Of a stretch of 64,000 bases of DNA, positions 56,200-64,000 are shown one piece after another. Both the position numbers and the translations under genes were made by a program. The notes under the pieces are model-generated. The model was not told where the DNA came from. It worked only from the letters and a program-made list of their open reading frames with translations, and ran no database searches. Position 1 is the stretch's first letter, and the number at the start of each line of letters is the position of its first letter. The DNA comes from Planctomycetota bacterium (GTDB taxonomy: Bacteria; Planctomycetota; SZUA-567; H5-PLA8). The DNA is taken from contig JABTUM010000004.1 in the NCBI GenBank assembly GCA_015075375.1, forward strand, positions 1 to 64,000, read 5' to 3'.

Positions 56200-57375
56200 C
56201 TACCGCTCCTCCGCAATATACACATCCACCTGCTGCCCCACATACAGCCCCTCCACCGGCTCCTTGAGTTTATAAATTGCCTGCAAGACGCGCGTATCGA
56301 CCAGCTCGGTCTGGCTGTTCGTCAGCGCGCGTTTGGGCACCACGAACGGCTCGGTGCGCACGAACGCCAACTCCAGCGGCTGGCGCCGCGCGCCTTTCAA
56401 GTAGGCCGTTGCCGGAGCGCCGGGCTGAAAGCGCGGCAAGTCGTACTCGTCCAGGTCCACGCGGACGTGCAGTTCGTCGAGCTTGCCCAGCACCAGGGCC
56501 GCATCCTCGGCGCGCGTCCCGCCGGCCTGCACGAACTCGCCTTCGCGCAAGCTCCGCCGCAGCACCGTCGCGTCCAGCGGCGCGCGGACCGTGCGCCGTT
56601 CGATCTCCACCTCGGTCTTGGCCAGTTGTGCGCGCGCCTGCCCGGCCGCGGCCTCGGCCTTCTTCACGTCCGGCGCCCAAGCGCCCGCCCGGTACAGATC
56701 CAGTTCCGCCTGCGCCCGAGCGGCCAGGGCGCGCAGCGCGTCGAGCTGCTGAGCGGAAACCCGGACGCCTTCTTTCGACGATTCGAGCTGTGCGGCCCCG
56801 ATCTTCGCGGCGTAGCGCGCGCGCTCCAGGTCCTCCAGCGGCCACGCCCCGCCGGATACGGCCTTCTCCAGCCGCTCCTGCCGCGCCTGCAAGTCCTTCA
56901 GATTCCATTCCTTCTCGTCCACCCGGATGCGCGAGTCGTTCTGCAGAGCCTCGGCCTGCGCCACGTCGGCTTGAGCCTTGGCCAGTTGCGCCTTCAAGAG
57001 CGGTTCGTCTTCGGGCCGCCGGTAAGCCTTAATGCGCCCCAACTCCGCTTCCGCCGCCGCCACCGCCGCGCGCAGCACCTCGCGGTCCGCCTCCAGCCCC
57101 CGCGTGTCGAGCTGAAACAGCGCCTCGCCCGCTTTCACGTCCTGTCCTTCGGTCACGTAAACCTTCAGGACCAGCCCGGATTCCGGTACGCCGACAATCA
57201 CGTTCTCGCTCTTCGGCTCGATCAGCCCCGCGCCCGCAATGCCACGCGGGTACGGATTGCGCGCTACCTCGCCCGGCAGCGCCGGCACCGGCTTGGCCTC
57301 GACGCTGCGCATCGCGTGCACCGTCCCAAACGTCGCGCCCAGCACCGAAAGCACCACTACGATCCATTTCCACAT
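56200..57375 (-). CDS. HlyD/DevB-type membrane fusion protein
   Basis: A 391-residue periplasmic adaptor anchored by MWKWIVVVLSVLGATFGTVHA. The biotinyl-lipoyl half-domain has VIVGVPESGLVLKVYVTEGQDVKAGEALFQLD; a long coiled-coil hairpin covers about 85-225 (LRAAVAAAEAELGRIKAYR, QAQAELDL-type repeats), then the second half-domain VRAPLDATVLRRSLREGEFV and a beta-barrel. It links the inner-membrane ABC transporter to an outer membrane channel. ATG 57375 with AAGGAGG is chosen; another ATG at 57396 is in frame but overlaps the ATPase stop. It is the last of three co-directional exporter genes. Confidence 0.88.
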   Translation of the reverse strand: MWKWIVVVLSVLGATFGTVHAMRSVEAKPVPALPGEVARNPYPRGIAGAGLIEPKSENVIVGVPESGLVLKVYVTEGQDVKAGEALFQLDTRGLEADREVLRAAVAAAEAELGRIKAYRRPEDEPLLKAQLAKAQADVAQAEALQNDSRIRVDEKEWNLKDLQARQERLEKAVSGGAWPLEDLERARYAAKIGAAQLESSKEGVRVSAQQLDALRALAARAQAELDLYRAGAWAPDVKKAEAAAGQARAQLAKTEVEIERRTVRAPLDATVLRRSLREGEFVQAGGTRAEDAALVLGKLDELHVRVDLDEYDLPRFQPGAPATAYLKGARRQPLELAFVRTEPFVVPKRALTNSQTELVDTRVLQAIYKLKEPVEGLYVGQQVDVYIAEER

Positions 57376-57395
57376 AACCCGTTCCTCCTTCGGCA

Positions 57396-58154
<759 letters not shown>

Positions 58155-58204
58155 CGCATGCTCCCTTCCAAGCGCTCTCACCTGCGCCTTTTGCCGGGCT
58201 TCTT

Positions 58205-58225
58205 CCCCTCCTTGCCAAGGAGGGG
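58205..58225. repeat. Short palindromic repeat in the exporter operon
   Basis: CCCCTCCTTG (58205-58214) and CAAGGAGGGG (58216-58225) form a perfect 10-base inverted repeat around a single base, followed by CAGGGGTGGTG. This belongs to a small palindromic repeat type that I recognise in many environmental genomes. It separates the permease and ATPase genes and may affect mRNA stability between them. Confidence 0.6.
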
Positions 58226-58283
58226 CAGGGGTGGTGAACAAGACGCTTCGCGCGAAGCGCGCTCCTTACTAAGGCGGGACCGT

Positions 58284-59408
58284 TTAGCGGAAGACCACCG
58301 CCGGCGGCACCGCGACCACGCGCCGCACGCTCACCGCGCCGGCCAGCAGCACCGTCGTCAACGTTCCCACGAACGAAATGCCCAAAAGGTGCGGCGTGAG
58401 CAGAAACGCGACCACCGAGCGGTCCGTGATGCGGTGCCCGAAAAGCGTCGCCGCGCCGACTCCCAATCCCCAACCCAGCACGCCCACCACCAGCGCCTGC
58501 AGGAGCACCATCGCCACGAGCTTGCCGTTCGAAAGCCCCATCGCTTTAAGCGCCGCGAAGTGCCGCGTGTTCTCGACGATGAACGTGAAGAACGTCTGCC
58601 CCGCCACCGCCGCGCCGACTACGAAGCCCAGCAGCACCGTCAAGCCGAAGTTGATCCCGATGCCCGTATTCTTGAGGTAGAAGCGCACCGTCTCCCAGAA
58701 GAACGTGTCGCTGGTCTTCGCGCCCAGGCCCGTCGCGGATTGGATATTCGCCACCACCTGCGCGTGGTCGAAGCCGGGTTTGGCCTTCACCAGCACGAAG
58801 GTTAGCCGCTTGCGCGATCCCGGGCTGTACGCCAGCGCGCGCTGGTAGGTCGTGTACACCACCGGCGTGCTCAAGAAGATGCGCGGTGCGCTGGCCACCG
58901 CCACCACCCGCGCCCGGCGGTCGTTGATCTCCAGCGTCGTGCCGGTCTTGACCTGCTGGTAGATCGGCAGGTTCAGATGATCCCAGTAGATCGCATCCGG
59001 TTCCGTGATCGCTTCGGGATGCCCATCCTCGAAGCGGTCCGCCAGCCCCAGCCGCGCGCCGCGATCCACCCCGATAATCAGCACGCTCGCGAACGTCCGG
59101 TCCGGCATCTGCGCCGTCCCCATCCCGAAGAAGACCGGCTCGGCCCACTCCACCCCTTCCACGCCGCGTACGCGCTGCACCGCCGTATCCTCGATCGGCC
59201 GGCGCTCGTCGAAGTACCGCGTCGCCGCGTCCATCACCCAGATTTCCGCCTGCGGGATCGATTCCACCTGCGTCGCCGCCCGGCGCATCAGGCCGGTGAA
59301 AACCGAACCCTGCTGCACGATCAACGTCGTCGAAAACGCCAGCCCCAGCACCAGCGCCAGATACTTGGCCGTATCGCCGATCAGCATGCGCAACGCGATC
59401 TTAAGCAT
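58284..59408 (-). CDS. ABC transporter permease, FtsX/DevC type
   Basis: A 374-residue permease with the FtsX-type plan: TM1 near 14-33 (AKYLALVLGLAFSTTLIVQQ), a periplasmic domain of about 200 residues (IWVMDAATRYFDERR, VVYTTYQRALAYSPG), and three C-terminal TM helices (NFGLTVLLGFVVGAAVAG, LVAMVLLQALVVGVLGW, LGISFVGTLTTVLLAGA). AALKAMGLSNGKL is the conserved cytoplasmic coupling segment. With the ATPase and adaptor it forms a DevCBA-like exporter, known in other bacteria for lipids, peptides or antibiotics. It follows the TetR gene by 3 bases, which suggests local repression control. Confidence 0.9.
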   Translation of the reverse strand: MLKIALRMLIGDTAKYLALVLGLAFSTTLIVQQGSVFTGLMRRAATQVESIPQAEIWVMDAATRYFDERRPIEDTAVQRVRGVEGVEWAEPVFFGMGTAQMPDRTFASVLIIGVDRGARLGLADRFEDGHPEAITEPDAIYWDHLNLPIYQQVKTGTTLEINDRRARVVAVASAPRIFLSTPVVYTTYQRALAYSPGSRKRLTFVLVKAKPGFDHAQVVANIQSATGLGAKTSDTFFWETVRFYLKNTGIGINFGLTVLLGFVVGAAVAGQTFFTFIVENTRHFAALKAMGLSNGKLVAMVLLQALVVGVLGWGLGVGAATLFGHRITDRSVVAFLLTPHLLGISFVGTLTTVLLAGAVSVRRVVAVPPAVVFR

Positions 59409-59411
59409 TGC

Positions 59412-60080
59412 TCACCGCCCCTCGCCGCCACGCGCGTACTTCGCGCGCACCGCCCGCAATCCCGGCAAGCTGAACGTCACGATCACTTCCGCCAGCCGGT
59501 CCGGGTCGGGATTCCGGCCCTGGCGGTCCGGAAACAACCGTTCCACCACCGGCCGGCAATGATGAAAAAAGAGAATCTGCCCGATCACGCAGCCCATCGT
59601 GCTGCGCAATACCTCATCCGGCACGTTCGGCCCCAGCATCTCCTTCAGGATCGCGACCAGATGCTGCTGCTGCGGGCGCACCAGCGTATTCACCACCTGA
59701 TCCAACACCGGGCTCGGCTCGACCATCTCCCGCGCCATCAGCCAGCTCAAATACGCCTCCGGCCCCGCCGAATAGACCCGCCGGCAAAACGCACGCACAA
59801 ATCCTGCGAAGCGCTCATCGACCGTAGCCTCCGGCCGCACCCCGCCCGCCACCGGATGCCGCTCCACCATCGCCTGATACGTGTGCAGCAACACCTCGCC
59901 GTAAAGCTTCTCCTTGTCCCCGAAGTGGTAATTCACCGCCGCGATGTTCGCGCCCGCGCGCTGGCAGATATCTCGCACCGTCGCCCGCGCAAAACCCTCC
60001 TTCGCGAAGATCTCGCTCGCCGCATCCAAAATCCGCTGCCGCGTGTCGTAGCTCGTGGCGGGGGGACGCTCGGTGCTCAT
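59412..60080 (-). CDS. TetR family repressor (CerR/DUF1956-type C-terminus)
   Basis: A 222-residue repressor. The N-terminal helix-turn-helix is TRQRILDAASEIFAKEGFARATVRDICQRAGANIAAVNYHFGDKEKLY in short conserved pieces. The ligand domain includes YLSWLMAREMVEPSPVLDQVV and LRSTMGCVIGQILFFHHCRPVVERLFP, as in the YbiH/CerR group that controls exporters. It is the first gene of the exporter operon. The promoter region has two operator-like palindromes at 60,107 and 60,133. The inducer is unknown. Confidence 0.9.
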   Translation of the reverse strand: MSTERPPATSYDTRQRILDAASEIFAKEGFARATVRDICQRAGANIAAVNYHFGDKEKLYGEVLLHTYQAMVERHPVAGGVRPEATVDERFAGFVRAFCRRVYSAGPEAYLSWLMAREMVEPSPVLDQVVNTLVRPQQQHLVAILKEMLGPNVPDEVLRSTMGCVIGQILFFHHCRPVVERLFPDRQGRNPDPDRLAEVIVTFSLPGLRAVRAKYARGGEGR

Positions 60081-60106
60081 CGCTCACTCCTTATCGAAGA
60101 TTGTTT

Positions 60107-60145
60107 CAAACGTCTGTTTTAATCAATATATTCAAACAAGTGTTT
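60107..60145 (-). promoter_or_regulatory. Two TetR operator-like palindromes
   Basis: CAAACGTCTGTTT (60107-60119) and CAAACAAGTGTTT (60133-60145) are two copies of the same palindrome-type pattern, CAAAC-x3-TGTTT with small changes, starting 26 bases apart (about two and a half helical turns). They lie 27-65 bases upstream of the tetR start codon in an A/T-rich region, the usual position of autoregulatory sites. Confidence 0.6.
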
Positions 60146-60196
60146 AAAATCAAGGCGTGCTCGAAAAATATTCCATAACTCAATACAATAAAAGCA

Positions 60197-60781
60197 TTAA
60201 CGAGATTTAAATAATGCCCCAGTCAGGAAGTTCTGGAGCAGCTTGGTGCCTTCGCCGGTTAGGAAACTTTCGGGGTGATACTGCACTCCTTCGAGCGGCC
60301 ATTCGACATGCCTTACGCCCATAAGTTCATGCTGGTCTTGGGTATGCGCGACGGGCTTCAAGAAGGCCGGTAGGGTTTCTTCCTTTACTATAAGCGAATG
60401 GTAGCGCGTGGCTTGGAAGGGGTTGGCCAGGCCCTCGTAGAGCCCTTTACCGTCATGCACAATCTCGGAGGTCTTCCCGTGCATGAGCCGCGTAGCTCGG
60501 CAGACCGTTGCGCCAAAAGCTTCGCCGATGGATTGGTGCCCAAGGCATACACCCAGCAGTGGCACCTTGCCCGCAAAGCGCCTAATCACCGGCACCGAAA
60601 CGCCGGCCTCCTTAGGGGTGCACGGACCGGGCGATACAATGATTTTTTCGGGGTGCAGCGCTTCGATCTGCTCCACGCTCAATTCGTCGTTGCGAACGAC
60701 CTTGAGGTTCGCGCCCAAGGCGCCCAACGTCTGAACGAGGTTGTAGGTGAACGAATCGTAGTTATCGATGACGAGGATCAC
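60197..60781 (-). CDS. trpG: Anthranilate/aminodeoxychorismate synthase glutamine amidotransferase
   Basis: A 194-residue class I glutamine amidotransferase that supplies ammonia for anthranilate or para-aminobenzoate synthesis. The nucleophile Cys79 is in LLGVCLGHQ, and His169 and Glu171 in QYHPESF complete the triad. IVSPGPCTPKEAG and MHGKTSEI are typical of TrpG/PabA. The length is the usual stand-alone size. No trpE or pabB neighbour is present, so it may serve both pathways; the choice between trpG and pabA cannot be made by sequence alone. Confidence 0.9.
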   Translation of the reverse strand: MILVIDNYDSFTYNLVQTLGALGANLKVVRNDELSVEQIEALHPEKIIVSPGPCTPKEAGVSVPVIRRFAGKVPLLGVCLGHQSIGEAFGATVCRATRLMHGKTSEIVHDGKGLYEGLANPFQATRYHSLIVKEETLPAFLKPVAHTQDQHELMGVRHVEWPLEGVQYHPESFLTGEGTKLLQNFLTGALFKSR

Positions 60782-60894
60782 GGTAGGGTCCCTGAGCGCA
60801 GTCCCCGCTTTTATGCGAAGTTCTGCCGCGAAGCAACGTTAGACGCACCCTCGTAGCGCTCAAACTTGGCCCCGAACTGGCCGATACCGATAGG

Positions 60895-61851
60895 ATGATT
60901 GCTCGCAGCACGCTCCCCGCCGAGTCCGGCGGCCCCGAAGCCGTCGCGGACCGCTTTTTAAGCCACATGGCCGACGAGCGGCGGATGAGTCCGCACACGG
61001 TCAAGGCGTACGCCGAAGACCTGGGCGCGTTCTTGAGCTTCCTCGAAGGCCGCAGCGAAGCCCACCGCTTCCCGGATCACATCGACCGGCTGGTCCTGCG
61101 CGCGTTTATGGCCGAGCAGACTCAAAAAGGCCTTTCGAAGCGCAGCCTCGCGCGGCGGCTCTCGGCGCTGCGAAGCTGCTACAAATTCCTGCTCAAGCGC
61201 AAGCAGATCGAAACCAATCCACTCGACGGCATCCGTTCGCCCAAACTCGGCCGGCCGCTGCCCAAATACCTGAACGAAGCCGATGTGCGCACGCTCCTGG
61301 AATCGGTCGCCGGCGCGCATTGGCGCGATCTGCGCGACCGCGCGATTCTGGAATTGCTCTACGGGGCCGGCGTCCGCGTCAGCGAACTGGCGGGCGCCAA
61401 TCTCGAAGACCTGGATCTGGAGCGAGGCTTGATTCGCGTACGCGGCAAAGGCAAAAAGGAGCGCCTGTTGCCCATGGGCCGCCAAGCGACCGGCGCATTG
61501 GCCGGTTGGTTCCTGCGCCGTCCCGAAGCCGCGCGCGGGCGCGCCGGCAGCCCGGCGGCGCAGAAAGGCGGGCAGGCTCCCGTCTTCGTCAACAAGTTCG
61601 GATCCCGGCTGGATGTCCGCAGCGTCCGCCGGCTGCTCGATAAGCGCCTCGCCGACGCCGGGCTCCCGCCGGGCAGTTCGCCGCATACGCTGCGCCACAG
61701 CTACGCCACGCATCTGCTCGATCGCGGAGCCGATTTACGCAGCGTCCAGGAATTGCTCGGCCACTCCAGCCTCTCGACCACCCAGGTCTACACGCACCTG
61801 ACACCATCGCGGCTGAAAGAGATTTACGCGAAGGCGCACCCGAAGGCGTAG
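60895..61851 (+). CDS. xerC: Tyrosine recombinase XerC/XerD
   Basis: A 318-residue recombinase for chromosome dimer resolution. The N-terminal core-binding domain (SPHTVKAYAEDLGAFLSFLE) is of Xer type. Catalytic residues are Arg161 (GAGVRVSEL), Lys about 187 (GKGKKERLLPMG), His264 and Arg267 (PHTLRHSYATHLL), His290 (LLGHSSLSTTQVYTHL) and Tyr299. A 15-residue insertion (RGRAGSPAAQKGGQA) is present before FVNKFG. This is a housekeeping Xer, unrelated to the phage integrase at 40,441. A trpG gene diverges from it. Confidence 0.88.
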   Translation: MIARSTLPAESGGPEAVADRFLSHMADERRMSPHTVKAYAEDLGAFLSFLEGRSEAHRFPDHIDRLVLRAFMAEQTQKGLSKRSLARRLSALRSCYKFLLKRKQIETNPLDGIRSPKLGRPLPKYLNEADVRTLLESVAGAHWRDLRDRAILELLYGAGVRVSELAGANLEDLDLERGLIRVRGKGKKERLLPMGRQATGALAGWFLRRPEAARGRAGSPAAQKGGQAPVFVNKFGSRLDVRSVRRLLDKRLADAGLPPGSSPHTLRHSYATHLLDRGADLRSVQELLGHSSLSTTQVYTHLTPSRLKEIYAKAHPKA

Positions 61852-61920
61852 CGGCCCGCCGAAAGGTGCACGACAGCGCTCGCGGCCGCTCCTCGCGCCA
61901 GGGCGGTAAGGTCGTTCGAA

Positions 61921-63696
61921 CTACTGCGCGGGCGGCGGCGCCATCATCGGAAGCGTGGCGGGATCGAAGATCATCGCGAAGAGCGCCAGTTGGGCGACGC
62001 CCGTAAACAGCGAAGCGCCGAAGTCCACGTCGCCCTCCGACTTCATCGCCACGCGCAAGCCCGATTCCTTCTTCTCGAGCGTAAACGAAAAAGGCGCCGC
62101 CTGGGCTTTCGCCTTGGCCATCTGGCTTTTGTACGCCTCCGGAATCAAACTTTCGTATGCTTTGAAAAACGGCGCGAGATCGAAATAGCCGCCGATCAAT
62201 TCCTTCCCGCCTACCGGCGCGTCGCTCCAAGACCCCTTTAGCGCCAACGCTTCTTCCGAGGCGGCCGATCCTGTGGCCAGGATAAAATAATCTTCGCGAA
62301 TGCCGACCAGCACCGCAGCCGTCATGATCGGAATTTTGTAGACCACATCCTGCCCGTGCGCGATTTGCTGCACGGCTTGGTTTTTCGCGTAGGTCTTCTT
62401 CAATGCCGCATCGAGCTGCTTCTTGTCGTTCAGTTTCGCGAACAGAATGACACCCGGAATGGGACTGGCTTCATCGCCCGGATACACCGCGAGCCCCCCC
62501 GCGCCACCAGCGAGCAACTTGCCCAGCGCCGTAAGCGATAGGCCGATCATCCCGTTGGCCTGTGCGTCGATCGCCTTCCACTGCGCGGCGCCGCCGGACT
62601 TCGAGACAAGGTTTTGAAGCGACTGCATCGGGTTGCCGAGGCTGTAGGTGAGCACCACCGGCGCGCGTCCAAGCTTCTGCAAGAAGGGCTTGCACTCGTC
62701 GCCCATTTCGAGCCCGCTCATCAGAGAAGCATTGGGGGCGCAATGAAAATAGATCGAACCTTCCGAGCCCGAACCGGTGCAAGCGATGCCTTGTAATTCC
62801 TGAAGCACCTGCGTGCCGGCGGTTTTGCCTGCGGCCTTCTTGACCGGCGCGAGGTTCACATAGCCGGTGGAATGGCCAACCTTGCCGAGGCCGGCGAGCG
62901 TCTCCTTAAAGGCCGGCGTATCCTTAAGCGGCTGTTCGCCGCGCTTCTTGAGGAAATCGCGCAGGCCCTTCGCCAGCTCTTTGCCCGGACCTCCGTAGAC
63001 GTACATGCGCCCGTCTTCGATCGCCATGGCGACGCTGCCGGCGACATACACCACCGGCTGCCCGGACTTGTCTTCCTCCACGGTGGCTTTAGCGGCCTTG
63101 GCGCAGGCTTTGAATACATCGAGCCCCTTCTGATACGTCGTGGTCGCAAGGCCGATCACCCCTCCGCTCGGCGCCTGGTCTTCGCCCAGCGCAAGCAGTG
63201 CGAGAGTCATGGGCTGCGACAGATCGATGCCGGCCGAGGCATACGACTCGGTCTGGCTGAGGCTGAAACCCAAATCCTGGCGGATGGAATCCTTCGCGGC
63301 CGACCAATCTTCCTGCAGCATCGGCATCGCTTCGAAAGTCTGGTCGAGACTCTTTACCACTTCCTTAATGGTGCGCTCGGGCTTTGCGAAAGCGACGACG
63401 GCCAGGCTATCCTGCGGCACCGTGGCGGCCGATTCGATGGGGCCGACGGAACCCTTGAAGTGCCGGTAGGCATAGAGCCCACCGACCAGCATTACAATCA
63501 GGACCGCTACGGCGACGACGCCCTTGATCACGAGCCCCCTATAGTCGGTGGGTTCGGAGTACTGGCCCGGCTGGGGCGCGAGTTGCGGGACATGCGCACC
63601 CATCTGCGTAGGCGCATCCGGCTCATCGGGGGAAGCGGAGGGGGAGTGCCCGCCGGGTGCGAGAGCCAGATCGTCGTCGTCTTCTTGCGCGGACAT
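61921..63696 (-). CDS. Membrane-anchored protein of unknown function
   Basis: A 591-residue protein. The first 50 residues are Asp/Pro-rich and cytoplasmic, followed by one TM helix near 54-77 (GVVAVAVLIVMLVGGLYAYR). The large extracytoplasmic part begins AATVPQDSLAVVAFAKPERTIKEVVKSLDQ, then repeats strand-helix units (LGFSLSQTESYASAGIDLSQPMTLAL, GLSLTALGKLLAGGAGGLAVYPG, IREDYFILATGSAASEEALALKGSWSD). The plan recalls DUF3352-like proteins, which have repeats of this kind, but I am not sure. It ends Pro-rich (MMAPPPAQ). It is convergent with xerC. Confidence 0.6.
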   Translation of the reverse strand: MSAQEDDDDLALAPGGHSPSASPDEPDAPTQMGAHVPQLAPQPGQYSEPTDYRGLVIKGVVAVAVLIVMLVGGLYAYRHFKGSVGPIESAATVPQDSLAVVAFAKPERTIKEVVKSLDQTFEAMPMLQEDWSAAKDSIRQDLGFSLSQTESYASAGIDLSQPMTLALLALGEDQAPSGGVIGLATTTYQKGLDVFKACAKAAKATVEEDKSGQPVVYVAGSVAMAIEDGRMYVYGGPGKELAKGLRDFLKKRGEQPLKDTPAFKETLAGLGKVGHSTGYVNLAPVKKAAGKTAGTQVLQELQGIACTGSGSEGSIYFHCAPNASLMSGLEMGDECKPFLQKLGRAPVVLTYSLGNPMQSLQNLVSKSGGAAQWKAIDAQANGMIGLSLTALGKLLAGGAGGLAVYPGDEASPIPGVILFAKLNDKKQLDAALKKTYAKNQAVQQIAHGQDVVYKIPIMTAAVLVGIREDYFILATGSAASEEALALKGSWSDAPVGGKELIGGYFDLAPFFKAYESLIPEAYKSQMAKAKAQAAPFSFTLEKKESGLRVAMKSEGDVDFGASLFTGVAQLALFAMIFDPATLPMMAPPPAQ

Positions 63697-63720
63697 GGTC
63701 TACTCCTGGAGGTCGTGAAC

Positions 63721-64000
63721 TCAGGCGCCCACGAACGGGAAAAGAGCCTTCTGCTTCTCGGGCGTCAGAGGCGAACCGTATTCGCAGACCTCGAAAGCTT
63801 CCGCGTACTTGAAAGTGCGGCCTTTTTCGGGGCCGTACAACTCGATCAGCTTGGAACGGTACTGCTCGGCGCACGCGGCATCGGCCTTGATGCGTTTCTC
63901 GCGCATCCAGGCGCGGCGCTCGGCATCGCCCGCGGGAACCTCGTTTTCCTGATGCGCCGCAAACGGCAGCCACTCGTAGAACTGCGAGACATGCGCGTGC
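63721..64000 (-). CDS. C-terminal part of a PIG-L/LmbE-like deacetylase (partial)
   Basis: The frame continues to the window edge, so only the last 92 residues are seen. Segments FYEWLPFAAHQENEVPAGD, ERRAWMREKRIKADA and IELYGPEKGRTFKYAEAFEVCEYGSPLT resemble the C-terminal region of PIG-L family de-N-acetylases from PVC-type bacteria. The catalytic HxDD motif would lie upstream, outside the window. If correct, it removes acetyl groups from sugars or similar compounds. An internal ATG at 63906 is not the start. Confidence 0.5.
   Translation of the reverse strand, partial: HAHVSQFYEWLPFAAHQENEVPAGDAERRAWMREKRIKADAACAEQYRSKLIELYGPEKGRTFKYAEAFEVCEYGSPLTPEKQKALFPFVGA

Overview
The window is GC-rich DNA made of two unlike parts joined at a tRNA gene. 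Positions 1 to about 41,600 are an integrated tailed phage (siphovirus-like) whose left end lies outside the window. Its integrase (40,441-41,520) sits beside the 3' end of a tRNA-Ser(CGA) gene (41,607-41,698, minus strand), which is the likely attachment site. From about 41,700 to 64,000 the genes are chromosomal: sulfatase, heparinase-like lyase, DUF4091-type secreted protein, phytanoyl-CoA-dioxygenase-like enzyme, sugar isomerase, tilS, trpG, xerC, an ABC exporter and regulators. This mix, the signal peptides and the very high GC suggest a Gram-negative environmental bacterium of the Planctomycetes/Verrucomicrobia/Lentisphaerae type or a neighbouring candidate phylum. No rRNA or ribosomal protein is present to fix the phylum.

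Prophage, plus strand. Positions 1-3,100 carry replication genes: a helicase C-terminus, a primase-polymerase/helicase, and a winged-helix protein with iteron-like repeats inside its own gene, an arrangement like lambda O/ori. Positions 3,367-9,127 hold an accessory DNA-metabolism set: ParB-like protein, TET-associated-type glycosyltransferase, MoxR-like AAA+ ATPase with a possible VWA-like partner, DUF6573, a clamp-loader-like AAA+ protein and a RarA C-terminal-like protein. A methyltransferase follows. The packaging and head genes (9,911-18,834) are interrupted by an AbiEi/AbiEii toxin-antitoxin pair and a few small genes. Tail genes (18,841-28,668) include an endonuclease VII-type HNH gene, a frameshift-type tail chaperone pair, a tape measure protein and a strikingly cysteine-rich late protein.

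Defence-like cargo, minus strand, 28,732-39,987. Seven genes are packed end to end with 1-4 base overlaps or a 2-base gap: SNF2-type helicase, TcmP, DUF5131 (Gp37/Gp68), Hanks-type kinase, type III Mod, DUF1016 nuclease and type III Res. It looks like a type III restriction-modification core fused into one transcription unit with four further protein families. This is the best candidate in the window for an undescribed composite system. The excisionase-like gene and integrase follow on the plus strand.

Chromosome. An AraC-type regulator diverges from a dioxygenase-sulfatase-isomerase set. A heparinase II/III-type secreted protein, a GntR/LacI-type regulator with its own operator-like promoter, and a secreted DUF4091-type protein follow, so this looks like a glycan-use region. 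After tilS and a TRIC channel gene comes a TetR-controlled DevCBA-type exporter (permease, ATPase, membrane-fusion protein), then trpG, xerC, a membrane-anchored protein of unknown role and the end of a PIG-L-like deacetylase cut by the window edge.
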